Below are positions 1 through 6,950 of a stretch of DNA of 10,078 bases, one piece after another. Under the pieces are notes generated by a model, which made no database searches, was not told where the DNA came from, and worked only from the letters and a program-made list of their open reading frames with translations. The stretch comes from Actinomycetota bacterium (lineage in GTDB: Bacteria > Actinomycetota > Acidimicrobiia > Acidimicrobiales > Ilumatobacteraceae). The first letter of the stretch is position 1. Each line of letters starts with the position of its first letter. The DNA lies in the NCBI GenBank assembly GCA_009705865.1, contig WLSJ01000062.1, positions 1-10,078 of the forward strand. Reading direction: 5' to 3'. Position numbers and translations under genes: made by a program.

Positions 1-237
1 TACTTGTCTGACGGCACCATCCAAAACTTGGCCGTTCATCTCGGCTTTGTTGAAGTGGGTCCAGACCACGTGACCATTCTTTCTGATGCTGCTGAACTTG
101 AAGAAGACATCGATGTTGCCGCAGTGCGCGCAGCAAAGATTCGTCTTGAAGAGCAGTTGCGCACCGGGCATTCAACTGAAGTTGAAGCTGAACTGCGTCG
201 TACACACGCACGCATCGCCGCTACCGGCGGACTGTAA
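1..237 (+). CDS. atpC: ATP synthase F1 epsilon subunit, C-terminal part (5' end outside window)
   Basis: The epsilon subunit is part of the central stalk of F1Fo ATP synthase, coupling rotation to catalysis and inhibiting ATP hydrolysis through its C-terminal helices. The reading frame is open from the first base and ends at TAA 235-237. The visible 78 residues hold the last strands of the N-terminal beta sandwich (a GFVEV segment and the VTILSDAAEL segment typical of the family), then a two-helix region rich in Ala, Glu and Arg. The start of the beta domain, about 50 residues, is missing to the left, so the TTG at base 4 is not a real start. By analogy with other genomes, the rest of the atp operon should lie just upstream. 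A hairpin follows the stop. Confidence 0.88.
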   Translation, partial: YLSDGTIQNLAVHLGFVEVGPDHVTILSDAAELEEDIDVAAVRAAKIRLEEQLRTGHSTEVEAELRRTHARIAATGGL

Positions 238-246
238 AACTCGTAC

Positions 247-267
247 TTCCTGCACGTGATGCAGGAA
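247..267. terminator. Hairpin between convergent atpC and glpX, possible bidirectional terminator
   Basis: TTCCTGCA (247-254) and TGCAGGAA (260-267) form a perfect 8-bp stem with the 5-nt loop CGTGA. It lies 9 bases after the atpC stop and 8 bases before the glpX stop, where a terminator for both transcripts is expected. There is no clear U tract on either side, so it may act as an actinobacterial-type stem without a T-run, or only as a 3'-end stabiliser. A second short inverted repeat, AGCTG-ATCT-CAGCT (268-281), follows directly and includes the glpX stop codon. Confidence 0.55.
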
Positions 268-275
268 AGCTGATC

Positions 276-1268
276 TCAGCTGTAATCGATTGCTGAGAAT
301 TCGCTGATCTTGTCAAGCCTGTGTTGTGCATCGATCAGACGCACTGTGCCACTGCGTGAACGCATGACCAAACTTTGTGTATGCACAAGACCGGGAGTGA
401 AACGAACTCCTTGAAGAAGTTCGCCATCGGTAACGCCAGTTGCGGCGAAGAAGCAATTGTCGCCCTTCACTAAATCATCGGTGTGCAAAATACGACTGAG
501 GTCGTATCCCTGAGCAATGGCTGCAGTGCGTTCTTCGTCGTTTCGTGGCCATAGGCGTCCTTGAATTTCGCCGCCCATGCACTTCAATGCAGCTGCTGCA
601 ACAACACCTTCTGGTGTTCCGCCGATACCGAACATGACGTCGACGCCCGCATTGGGCCACGCTGTTGCGATGGCAGAAAAAATGTCACCGTCTGAGATGA
701 GCTTGATGCGCGCACCTGATGCACGGACTTCTTCGATGAGGTCGTCGTGACGAGGACGCTCAAGAATCATGACGGTCAAGTCGCGAACACTTTCGCCCTT
801 TGCCTTTGCAATCCATTTGAGATTCTGAGTAGGAGATGCCGTGATATCTATTGAGCCAACTGCATCAGGGCCAACGGCGATTTTTTCCATGTAAAAACAA
901 GGACCCGGATCAAACATGGTGCCGCGTTCAGATACGGCAATCACTGAGATTGCATTGCCCTTGCCTGAAGCTGTGAGAGATGTTCCGTCAATAGGGTCAA
1001 CTGCAACATCTGTGTCTGGCTTCGAGCCATCGCCAACGAGCTCGCCATTGAACAACATGGGGGCTTCGTCTTTTTCGCCTTCGCCGATGACCACAATTCC
1101 GCTCATGGGCACTGTGCCAAGAACCATTCGCATGGCATCAACAGCGGCGCCATCGGCACCCATTTTGTCTCCTCGGCCCACCCAGCGACTTGCTGCCATG
1201 GCAGCAGATTCGGTGGTGCGCACGAGTTCAAGGGCGAGGTTACGGTCGGGGCGTTCTGAAGTCATCAC
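276..1268 (-). CDS. glpX: Class II fructose-1,6-bisphosphatase
   Basis: The enzyme removes the 1-phosphate from fructose 1,6-bisphosphate in gluconeogenesis, in the cytoplasm. The 330 residues match the full family length. The metal-binding GEGEKDEAP motif lies at residues 62-70, and DPIDGT followed by SGKGNAISV lies at 91-109, the Li+-sensitive phosphatase core. GIGGTPEG and the ending EFSAID resemble mycobacterial GlpX. The start is GTG at 1268 or the adjacent ATG at 1265. No strong Shine-Dalgarno site is seen, but TAGGTT lies 5 nt before the GTG, fitting a leaderless start. The gene is convergent with atpC and divergent from the peptidase gene. In many actinobacteria this is the main or only FBPase. 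The assignment is firm; the exact start is not. Confidence 0.95.
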   Translation of the reverse strand: MMTSERPDRNLALELVRTTESAAMAASRWVGRGDKMGADGAAVDAMRMVLGTVPMSGIVVIGEGEKDEAPMLFNGELVGDGSKPDTDVAVDPIDGTSLTASGKGNAISVIAVSERGTMFDPGPCFYMEKIAVGPDAVGSIDITASPTQNLKWIAKAKGESVRDLTVMILERPRHDDLIEEVRASGARIKLISDGDIFSAIATAWPNAGVDVMFGIGGTPEGVVAAAALKCMGGEIQGRLWPRNDEERTAAIAQGYDLSRILHTDDLVKGDNCFFAATGVTDGELLQGVRFTPGLVHTQSLVMRSRSGTVRLIDAQHRLDKISEFSAIDYS

Positions 1269-1273
1269 CTACA

Positions 1274-1295
1274 AACCTAGTGCCCTGACTAACCT
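1274..1295. promoter_or_regulatory. Divergent -10 elements for glpX and the S9 peptidase gene
   Basis: Only 33 bp separate the GTG of glpX (1268) from the GTG of the peptidase gene (1302). On the minus strand TAGGTT (1279-1274) ends 5 nt before the glpX GTG. On the plus strand TAACCT (1290-1295) ends 6 nt before the peptidase GTG. Both fit the actinobacterial TANNNT -10 pattern at the distance expected when transcription begins at the first base of the start codon. Neither start has a convincing Shine-Dalgarno site and no good -35 was found. The assignment rests on motif and spacing only. Confidence 0.5.
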
Positions 1296-1301
1296 GCGTT
1301 C

Positions 1302-3074
1302 GTGCCCGTTCTGCCGATTCAGCTCTGTCTTCCCGGCGTGGAGATCAGCGATGTGTTGGTGCGCCCTGGGGGCCAATGGGTGTCAGGAGTTGTCTCAGAC
1401 GGCGTATCAGCCGTTCTGCGGATGTGGGCGGTCGATGGAAGCGACACTGTTGATCTTTTTGTAGATGGTCCCTGTCGAGGTCGTGGGCTGTCTGGTGGTG
1501 TGCACACATGGGCAGACGAAGGTGACTGTGTCTATGTTTCTACAGATGCGCGGGGGATTGTTGAGGTAACGCTTCGACACGATGCTGTTGTGGGCGAGAG
1601 GTCCTTGGCTTTTGACGTATCTCGATCGTGGTCGACTCCTGCCGTTGAATACATGAACCGCACTGTCTATGCCATTGCAGACTGGAAAGAGTTGTGGGGA
1701 TGCGACATTGCCAATGGCGAGCCATTTCTTGTGCATGGCGATTCTGATTTTGCGCTTGATGCGACCGCGGGTGTTGACGGAAGTTGCATTGTGTGGAACA
1801 GACCACAGATGGCGTGGACAGAAAGTGCTTCGTATCCAGAACGGATTGTCAGCGACATCGCCGTGCAACAGGCACGGTTCTCACGCAACAAAGGAAGTTT
1901 CGGATTCATTGATGATTCCACGGGCGTTTCAAACGTACATATTTTGGGTGATCAGATAGTTGATCCCAATATTTCAATCATTGACCATTGTGAACATGGT
2001 GCACCCACGTGGGGCCCTGGTCAACGTACATGGTGCTTCAATACCGACGGGACACGAGTTGCGTATACGCGCAACGAAGACGGGTATTCATCGTTATGGG
2101 TGTTCGACAGAGTGACAGGTTCACGACATCGTATTGGTCAAGGAGTGCACGGGTGTCTGTCATGGGAGGGAAACACCCTTGCAGCGCTGCGCACAGGTGC
2201 TCGCACGCCGCAACAAGTAGTCGTGTATCGCCTCAATAATTTGCTTGAACCACAACGAACAGTTTTAGTGCGACCAGCTGATTCACGATGGTTTGAAAAT
2301 GAAGTTGATGTTGAACTTGTAGAACCATCAGTTGAACAAGCACCTGGCAACGTAGAGGTGCCGTACCGTCTGTATCAGCCACACAGACCACATGGTGGAT
2401 TGATTTGTTGGATCCATGGGGGACCAAATGATCAGTGGCAAGTGACGTTTCGTAGTCAGTTCACGTATTGGCTCTCGCGAGGTTTTGCAATCGCCGTCGT
2501 TGATCATCGAGGTTCATCAGGTCATGGCCGAGATTTCATGATGAGTTTGAATGGTCATTGGGGAGAATTTGACGCAATTGACACGGTGAATGTGTTGCGT
2601 CATTTGCAGAGTGTTCACGGATTCTCTGCAGCGAAGACCGTATTGATGGGCGCAAGTGCAGGTGGTCTTACCGCCTTGAATGCAACTGTGCTTGATGCGT
2701 CGTTATGTGCAGGCGTAGTTCTGAAGTATCCCGTTGTTGATCTTGTTGCCATGTTGCACAGTGATGACTCGTTTGAAGGCCATTACATGCCGTTACTGAT
2801 TGGTTCAGAGATAGATGCGGAAAAACGTTCTCCGCATCGCAATGCCCATGCATTGGCAAATACTCCGATCCTTGTATTTCATGGTGATCAAGATCATTCA
2901 GTTCCTTTGCACCACACTGAACAACTTCAAGATGCGGTCAACGACGCAGGGGGAAATATTCAGTGTGAGATATTCGCGGGAGAGGGGCACGGTTTTCGAA
3001 ACCCGGTCTATATCACCCGCGAATTTGCACTCACTGAAGAGTTTCTGTACTCGATGATGAAGAACGCAAGATAG
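1302..3074 (+). CDS. S9 family serine peptidase (prolyl oligopeptidase / acylaminoacyl-peptidase type)
   Basis: This is a probable cytoplasmic serine peptidase that cleaves short peptides. The first 350 or so residues look like a degenerate beta-propeller, with repeated strand-turn segments such as NTDGTRVAYTRN (247-258) and SLWVFD (264-269). The alpha/beta hydrolase domain follows from about residue 353. Its oxyanion segment is HGGPNDQW (372-379), the nucleophile is Ser452 in GASAGG, the acid is Asp531 in HGDQDHSVP, and the base is His563 in GEGHGF, so the triad is intact. At 590 residues it is slightly short for the family. No signal peptide is seen. The GTG start at 1302 was chosen because it lies 6 nt after a -10-like hexamer; GTG codons at 1338 and 1353 are alternatives. 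The exact substrate (Pro-specific, acyl-peptide or other) cannot be told. Confidence 0.88.
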   Translation: MPVLPIQLCLPGVEISDVLVRPGGQWVSGVVSDGVSAVLRMWAVDGSDTVDLFVDGPCRGRGLSGGVHTWADEGDCVYVSTDARGIVEVTLRHDAVVGERSLAFDVSRSWSTPAVEYMNRTVYAIADWKELWGCDIANGEPFLVHGDSDFALDATAGVDGSCIVWNRPQMAWTESASYPERIVSDIAVQQARFSRNKGSFGFIDDSTGVSNVHILGDQIVDPNISIIDHCEHGAPTWGPGQRTWCFNTDGTRVAYTRNEDGYSSLWVFDRVTGSRHRIGQGVHGCLSWEGNTLAALRTGARTPQQVVVYRLNNLLEPQRTVLVRPADSRWFENEVDVELVEPSVEQAPGNVEVPYRLYQPHRPHGGLICWIHGGPNDQWQVTFRSQFTYWLSRGFAIAVVDHRGSSGHGRDFMMSLNGHWGEFDAIDTVNVLRHLQSVHGFSAAKTVLMGASAGGLTALNATVLDASLCAGVVLKYPVVDLVAMLHSDDSFEGHYMPLLIGSEIDAEKRSPHRNAHALANTPILVFHGDQDHSVPLHHTEQLQDAVNDAGGNIQCEIFAGEGHGFRNPVYITREFALTEEFLYSMMKNAR

Positions 3075-3077
3075 CGT
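3072..3077 (+). promoter_or_regulatory. Possible internal -10 element before the J-domain gene
   Basis: TAGCGT overlaps the peptidase stop codon and ends 7 nt before the ATG at 3085. It matches TANNNT with leaderless spacing, and no Shine-Dalgarno site is visible before that ATG. A six-base degenerate match can easily occur by chance, so this is a weak call. Readthrough from the peptidase gene alone could also express the downstream pair. Confidence 0.25.
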
Positions 3078-3084
3078 TTAGTGC

Positions 3085-3783
3085 ATGCTGCTCGCTGAGT
3101 TTGAGATTTTTCACTCGCGACCTATTGCCCCTACACGTCGGCTTGCGCTGGGAAGATTATTGCTGCCGGTTGAACCAACGCCTGGGTTTGGTGGCATTTT
3201 GCTCGGAGCTGTACTAGCTGTTCACATTGCTGAAGTTGATGAAGATTTCATTCCTGACCTCCAGCGTTTGTTGCTGGAAATCGAACGCGATTCACGTGTG
3301 GTGCAGCCGCGACTACGTCACCGTTTCCAAGTTGATCGGCATGGCTTGTCGTATAGCACGCACCGCATGATGAACATTGATGAATCTATTGAATTTGAAT
3401 TTCAGAACAACGGAACAGCACTGCAACAATCACTTGGTGCTATCTATGCACTCGAACGTCTTGACATTGAAATTCGTAAGCAATTAGTACCTGTCATGCT
3501 TCGAGCTATGAAATGGCGTGGCCCCATTGGGCCCTCATTTATTGAATATTTGGCTGGCTCAAAAGTGTCATCGGTTTCTGCTCTGGCAGACCCACGTGCT
3601 TGGGCATTGGAAATTCTTGGTTTCCCCGGTGGCACAGTGAAGCCCGGAAAACGAGACATCATGGCGCGCTATCGCGACAGTGTGAGACGAGTTCACCCAG
3701 ACCAAGGTGGAGATGAACTGCAAGCAAGCAGATTGATTCTTGATATCTCTGAAGCACGCCGAATATTGCTTGAGACGCTGTGA
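3085..3783 (+). CDS. Uncharacterised protein with a C-terminal J domain
   Basis: The last 60 or so residues of this 232-residue protein resemble a DnaJ J domain: a helix containing ARYRDSVRRV, the HPD signature at 204-206 followed by QGGDE, then a closing helix (ISEARRILLETL). HPD is the motif that stimulates the ATPase of Hsp70/DnaK, so DnaK is the inferred partner. The first 165 or so residues match no family I recognise. They hold an FHSRPIAPTRRLALG segment, a short hydrophobic stretch (36-48) too brief to be a sure membrane segment, and a charged middle part. There is no Gly/Phe or zinc-finger region, so this is not DnaJ or CbpA. The gene begins 10 nt after the peptidase stop and its TGA overlaps the next GTG. 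A co-chaperone that brings a particular client to DnaK is possible but unproven. Confidence 0.75.
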   Translation: MLLAEFEIFHSRPIAPTRRLALGRLLLPVEPTPGFGGILLGAVLAVHIAEVDEDFIPDLQRLLLEIERDSRVVQPRLRHRFQVDRHGLSYSTHRMMNIDESIEFEFQNNGTALQQSLGAIYALERLDIEIRKQLVPVMLRAMKWRGPIGPSFIEYLAGSKVSSVSALADPRAWALEILGFPGGTVKPGKRDIMARYRDSVRRVHPDQGGDELQASRLILDISEARRILLETL

Positions 3784-4352
3784 CCTCAGTTTCAGGTGTA
3801 GTGCTTTTCCCTGGTGCTGGTTCATCGTCAACGCATTCGTCACTACTTGCAATGGAAGATGGGTTGGCGCCGATACCGGTTGCGCGGCATGACTTTCCAT
3901 ATCGCATTGCAGGCAAACCTTTCCCCGACAAAACGCCCGTTCTTGTTGCCTGCGTCAAAGAGAAAGTTCGCGCCTTTGCAGATTCGCTTGGTGTTGCAAC
4001 GTCATCACTCGTTATTGGCGGAAGATCAATGGGAGGACGCATGTGTTCGTTGGCCATTGCAGACGAAGAAGATCCACTTCATGTTGCTGGCCTGGTGCTT
4101 GTGTCGTACCCATTGCACCCACCAAAGAAGCCAGACAGCCTTCGTACTGAACATCTACCGCGCGTATCGGTTCCGACTGTTTGCATAAGTGGAACAAAGG
4201 ACAACTTCGGAACACCAGAAGAATTGGAACAGGCATTCGCTGTAGTTCCGTTCGATGTCACTTGGCACTGGATCAATAATGGTCGTCATGAATTAGCAAA
4301 GGCAGATACTGAAGTTGCCGATCACGTAGCTCAGTGGGTGATGTCGTTATAG
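3780..4352 (+). CDS. KANL3/Tex30-type alpha/beta hydrolase
   Basis: This small (190-residue) alpha/beta hydrolase belongs to the lineage that includes eukaryotic Tex30 and the hydrolase-like part of KANL3. Visible landmarks are FPGAGSSSTHSSL (10-22), the nucleophile elbow GGRSMGG with Ser83, the family-typical YPLHPPKKPDSLRTEHL (110-126), Asp141 in GTKDNFG, and His170 in GRHEL. The Ser-Asp-His triad is therefore complete and an active esterase or hydrolase is likely, but the substrate is unknown. There is no signal peptide, so it should be cytoplasmic. Its GTG start overlaps the TGA of the J-domain gene as GTGA, implying coupled translation. Its stop is only 3 bp from the stop of the convergent transporter gene. 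Confidence 0.85.
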   Translation: MTSVSGVVLFPGAGSSSTHSSLLAMEDGLAPIPVARHDFPYRIAGKPFPDKTPVLVACVKEKVRAFADSLGVATSSLVIGGRSMGGRMCSLAIADEEDPLHVAGLVLVSYPLHPPKKPDSLRTEHLPRVSVPTVCISGTKDNFGTPEELEQAFAVVPFDVTWHWINNGRHELAKADTEVADHVAQWVMSL

Positions 4353-4359
4353 GCGCTAT
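4349..4359. repeat. Short inverted repeat spanning two convergent stop codons
   Basis: ATAG (4349-4352), GCG, CTAT (4356-4359) is symmetric and contains the TAG of the hydrolase gene on the plus strand and the TAG of the transporter gene on the minus strand. The 4-bp stem is too weak to be a convincing terminator. No better hairpin or T-run was seen nearby, so the two transcripts probably run into each other. Confidence 0.4.
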
Positions 4360-5615
4360 GCGTCAGGGCTGATGTCTTCTAGTTCGAGATGTGCAGTTTC
4401 GGGATATCGGAACCACACAATGATTGAGGCGATGACAGGGCCTGCGACAAGGCTCATCATGACCGTGCCGTATGACAACCCGGAGTCGAGCACCATTCCT
4501 GCACCAAGCAACCCGACAATGCCTCCGAAAAGGGCAGACGTCATGATGATTCCGCCAGCCATTCCGCGAGACCCAGTGGCAAACAGTTCGCCTCGGTACA
4601 CCGCTAAGGCAGGGTATGAAATACCAAAGGCTAAGCCGCCCACCATTGCAAACGCCCACATTGCAGCACCTGATGCTGTGAAAGAAAGAGCCAATAGAAA
4701 CGCACCTATTGGCACGAGGGTGGCGCCCAATATTCGACGGCCGCGCTCATCTGCAATATGGCCACCGATGATAAGACCAACTGAAGCGGGGGCTGAAGTG
4801 GCAACGGTGAAGAGAGCTACTAATGCAGCGGAATATCCGCGGTCATCTTTAAGAAATCGATTCTGAAAGATTGAAGCTGTTGCAATGTACATGTTGGTGA
4901 GAAATACAACAGAACAAATGTGTCCGAGATGTCCACGTAGCGCTGTTGCAATTTTCAGTCGTGGGTGTGTGTTGTTAGCGCGTAACTTCGTGAAGCGGCC
5001 TGACTCTGGTAGCCACTTTGTCAGTGCAATTGCAACAAGGACCCAGACGAGCGCAACGACATAAATCAATCTCCACGATGTTGGTCCCATATCTGCCAAC
5101 GGAAGTGAGCCGACGGCAACGCCTCCGCCGATTCCGCTGACGACCGCGAGAAGTCCAGTCGCATACGCGCGCGTGTTGCGTGGCATCTCTTCCAAAGCAA
5201 CCACTGCGATGAGAATGTCAAGGGTCAGACCGAGTGGGCGTCCCACTGTTTGAGTAGCAACCAGAAATACATATGACGGAGCAATTGCGCCAAGTGCCGA
5301 CACCAAGGGGGCTGCCCACGCCATTGCAATCATTACAGGACGTCTTCCGTAGCGATCTGCGAGCGCAACGAGTGGCAAACAAATCACAATCCCGAGTCGA
5401 ACAACCGATGCTCCGATGCCTTGGCCTGATTGTGAGATATGGAATTCTTCTGCGGCAAAAGCAACTGTTTGAGTGAAGAGAGTATTAATGAAGGCTGCCG
5501 ACATCGAGGCGAGGCCGACCAAAATCAGAATTCGCCGTTGCCGGGGGGTCAAATTATCTGACGGTTTTGCCCATCTGGGTAGGCGAATCATCCGTTGTTT
5601 TCCGTTCAAGGCCAC
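4356..5615 (-). CDS. MFS transporter, sugar/metabolite porter-like
   Basis: This is a 12-helix secondary transporter of the inner membrane. The 419 residues show the two MFS halves: loop 2-3 motif A as LADRYGRRP (85-93) and its repeat in the second half as HIADERGRR (286-294). PESGRF (203-208) ends the first half, YRGELFATGSRG (340-351) fits the EL-xxT-xxRG pattern after helix 10, and RYPET (403-407) lies near the C-terminus. These features resemble sugar, aromatic-acid or metabolite porters rather than drug exporters, but the substrate cannot be read from the sequence. A GTG start at 5615 is preferred because TATGCT ends 6 nt upstream; ATG at 5591 is the alternative and would shorten the cytoplasmic N-terminus by 8 residues. 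It is divergent from murA. Confidence 0.88.
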   Translation of the reverse strand: MALNGKQRMIRLPRWAKPSDNLTPRQRRILILVGLASMSAAFINTLFTQTVAFAAEEFHISQSGQGIGASVVRLGIVICLPLVALADRYGRRPVMIAMAWAAPLVSALGAIAPSYVFLVATQTVGRPLGLTLDILIAVVALEEMPRNTRAYATGLLAVVSGIGGGVAVGSLPLADMGPTSWRLIYVVALVWVLVAIALTKWLPESGRFTKLRANNTHPRLKIATALRGHLGHICSVVFLTNMYIATASIFQNRFLKDDRGYSAALVALFTVATSAPASVGLIIGGHIADERGRRILGATLVPIGAFLLALSFTASGAAMWAFAMVGGLAFGISYPALAVYRGELFATGSRGMAGGIIMTSALFGGIVGLLGAGMVLDSGLSYGTVMMSLVAGPVIASIIVWFRYPETAHLELEDISPDA

Positions 5616-5621
5616 GGCGGG

Positions 5622-5629
5622 AGCATACT
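5622..5629. promoter_or_regulatory. Overlapping divergent -10 elements for the MFS gene and murA
   Basis: On the minus strand TATGCT (5627-5622) ends 6 nt before the transporter GTG at 5615. On the plus strand CATACT (5624-5629) ends 7 nt before the murA ATG at 5637. The two hexamers share four base pairs, giving one nearly symmetric AT-containing element that could melt for RNA polymerase in either direction. Neither gene has a Shine-Dalgarno site, so both transcripts may be leaderless. The murA hexamer departs from consensus at its first base, and no good -35 is seen for either. Confidence 0.5.
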
Positions 5630-5636
5630 GATAGTC

Positions 5637-6950
5637 ATGTCCTATGGTTCGAAACAGCGCGAGGGCGATGTCATCGTTGTCGCACAGAGTGGGCCGCTCT
5701 CCGGAGAAGTCGTAGTACCAGGGGCAAAGAATTCAGTTCTCAAACTAATGGCAGCTACTTTGCTTGCTGATGGTCGATACACGTTGACCAATGTTCCGAT
5801 CATTGAAGATGTATCCATCATGGCCGACCTACTGCGCGCCGTTGGGTTGGAAATCAACTTCATGGCAGCTCCCGCGGGCCAGACCGGACAGCACGTGTCC
5901 ATTTACAACTCAGGTGCAATTACTCCCGTAGCGCCATTTGAACTTGTTGACCGCATTCGTTCGTCGGTCAATCTTGTTGGTCCGTTGCTTGGTCGCTTCG
6001 GAGAAATTGATATTGCACTTCCTGGCGGTGATGACTTTGGTGGTCGTCCAATCGATATGCATCTGCGTGGTTTGGAAGCAATGGGAGCAGAGTTTGAGAC
6101 GTCTGCCGAAGGCATCGTGGGTCGTTGCGCTCGCCTTGTTGGCGCAGAAATTGTGTTTGACTTTCCAAGCGTTGGCGCCACTGAAAATGTCTTGATGGCT
6201 GCTGTTGTTGCTGATGGAGTCACCACAATTCGTAATGCTGCTCGCGAACCAGAAATTGCTGACTTATGTGCCATGTTGCGCAAAATGGGTTGCCGGATTG
6301 ACGGAATTGGCACAGCAACATTGACCGTTACCGGAGTGGAGTCATCGTCTCTTCAATCAGTGACACATGAAGTAGTGACCGATCGAGTGCAATCAGCTAC
6401 GTATATTGCAGCGGCTGGTATGTGCGGCGGCACAATTCGAGTGGCACGAGCCAATGCGCAACATATGGGCATGATGCTCACGCGGTTCACAGAAATGGGA
6501 ATGGTGTTCGACATTGATGATGACGGCATTACCGCAACGGCACCAGACAGGCTCACCTCGGTCGATGTGTCGACATTGCCGTATCCAGGTTTTGCAACCG
6601 ACTACAAACCGTTGATTGTTGCGATGCTGTCGATTGCGAACGGCGTCGGAATCGTGACCGAGAATCTGTATCCGGGACGTTTTCGTTATGTCGATGAACT
6701 GAGAGCACTGGGCGCCAACATTGTGATCGACGGCCATCATGCAGTTGTTCGAGGAGTCGAGCATCTCTCCGGAGCGTCAGTTGTAGCGCCAGATATTCGA
6801 GCTGGGGCTGCCTTGGTGGTGACCGGACTTGCCGCGTCTGGAATCACCGAAATTAGTGACGTGTTCCATATTGATCGGGGCTACGACGACATTGTGGGCC
6901 GTCTCAGCGCCCTTGGCGCCTCAATTAGTCGGGTTCAACCCGAGCCGTAG
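5637..6950 (+). CDS. murA: UDP-N-acetylglucosamine 1-carboxyvinyltransferase
   Basis: MurA transfers enolpyruvate from PEP to UDP-GlcNAc, the first committed step of peptidoglycan synthesis, in the cytoplasm. The 437 residues have normal family length and form two inside-out alpha/beta domains. Lys31-Asn32 match the substrate-binding KN pair, TD at 321-322 supplies the Asp equivalent to E. coli Asp305, and Arg388 and Arg414 (HIDRGYDD) match conserved PEP-site arginines. The active-site loop reads LPGGDDFGGRP, with Asp132 where most MurA enzymes have Cys115. Mycobacterial and chlamydial MurA carry the same change and do not form the fosfomycin adduct. ATG at 5637 is chosen because it aligns with the usual N-terminus and lies 7 nt after a -10-like hexamer; an upstream GTG (5595) in the same frame would overlap the divergent gene. 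Confidence 0.94.
   Translation: MSYGSKQREGDVIVVAQSGPLSGEVVVPGAKNSVLKLMAATLLADGRYTLTNVPIIEDVSIMADLLRAVGLEINFMAAPAGQTGQHVSIYNSGAITPVAPFELVDRIRSSVNLVGPLLGRFGEIDIALPGGDDFGGRPIDMHLRGLEAMGAEFETSAEGIVGRCARLVGAEIVFDFPSVGATENVLMAAVVADGVTTIRNAAREPEIADLCAMLRKMGCRIDGIGTATLTVTGVESSSLQSVTHEVVTDRVQSATYIAAAGMCGGTIRVARANAQHMGMMLTRFTEMGMVFDIDDDGITATAPDRLTSVDVSTLPYPGFATDYKPLIVAMLSIANGVGIVTENLYPGRFRYVDELRALGANIVIDGHHAVVRGVEHLSGASVVAPDIRAGAALVVTGLAASGITEISDVFHIDRGYDDIVGRLSALGASISRVQPEP

Noticed and set aside
916..1464. Plus-strand open frame of 182 codons opposite glpX
   Set aside because: It is antisense to the strongly supported glpX coding sequence and then overlaps the peptidase start. Its translation is low-complexity Ser/Pro/Thr-rich with no family features.
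1407..1868. Minus-strand open frame of 153 codons inside the peptidase gene
   Set aside because: It is antisense to the peptidase propeller region. The composition is shadow-like, and no promoter-like or ribosome-binding element was seen before it.
5595..5636. Upstream in-frame GTG start for murA, 14 codons earlier
   Set aside because: It would run through the divergent promoter region and overlap the transporter start. The added residues do not belong to the MurA N-terminus.
5903..6313. Minus-strand open frame of 136 codons inside murA
   Set aside because: It is antisense to conserved murA motifs, including the active-site loop. The Ser/Pro/Arg-rich translation is typical of an antisense shadow.
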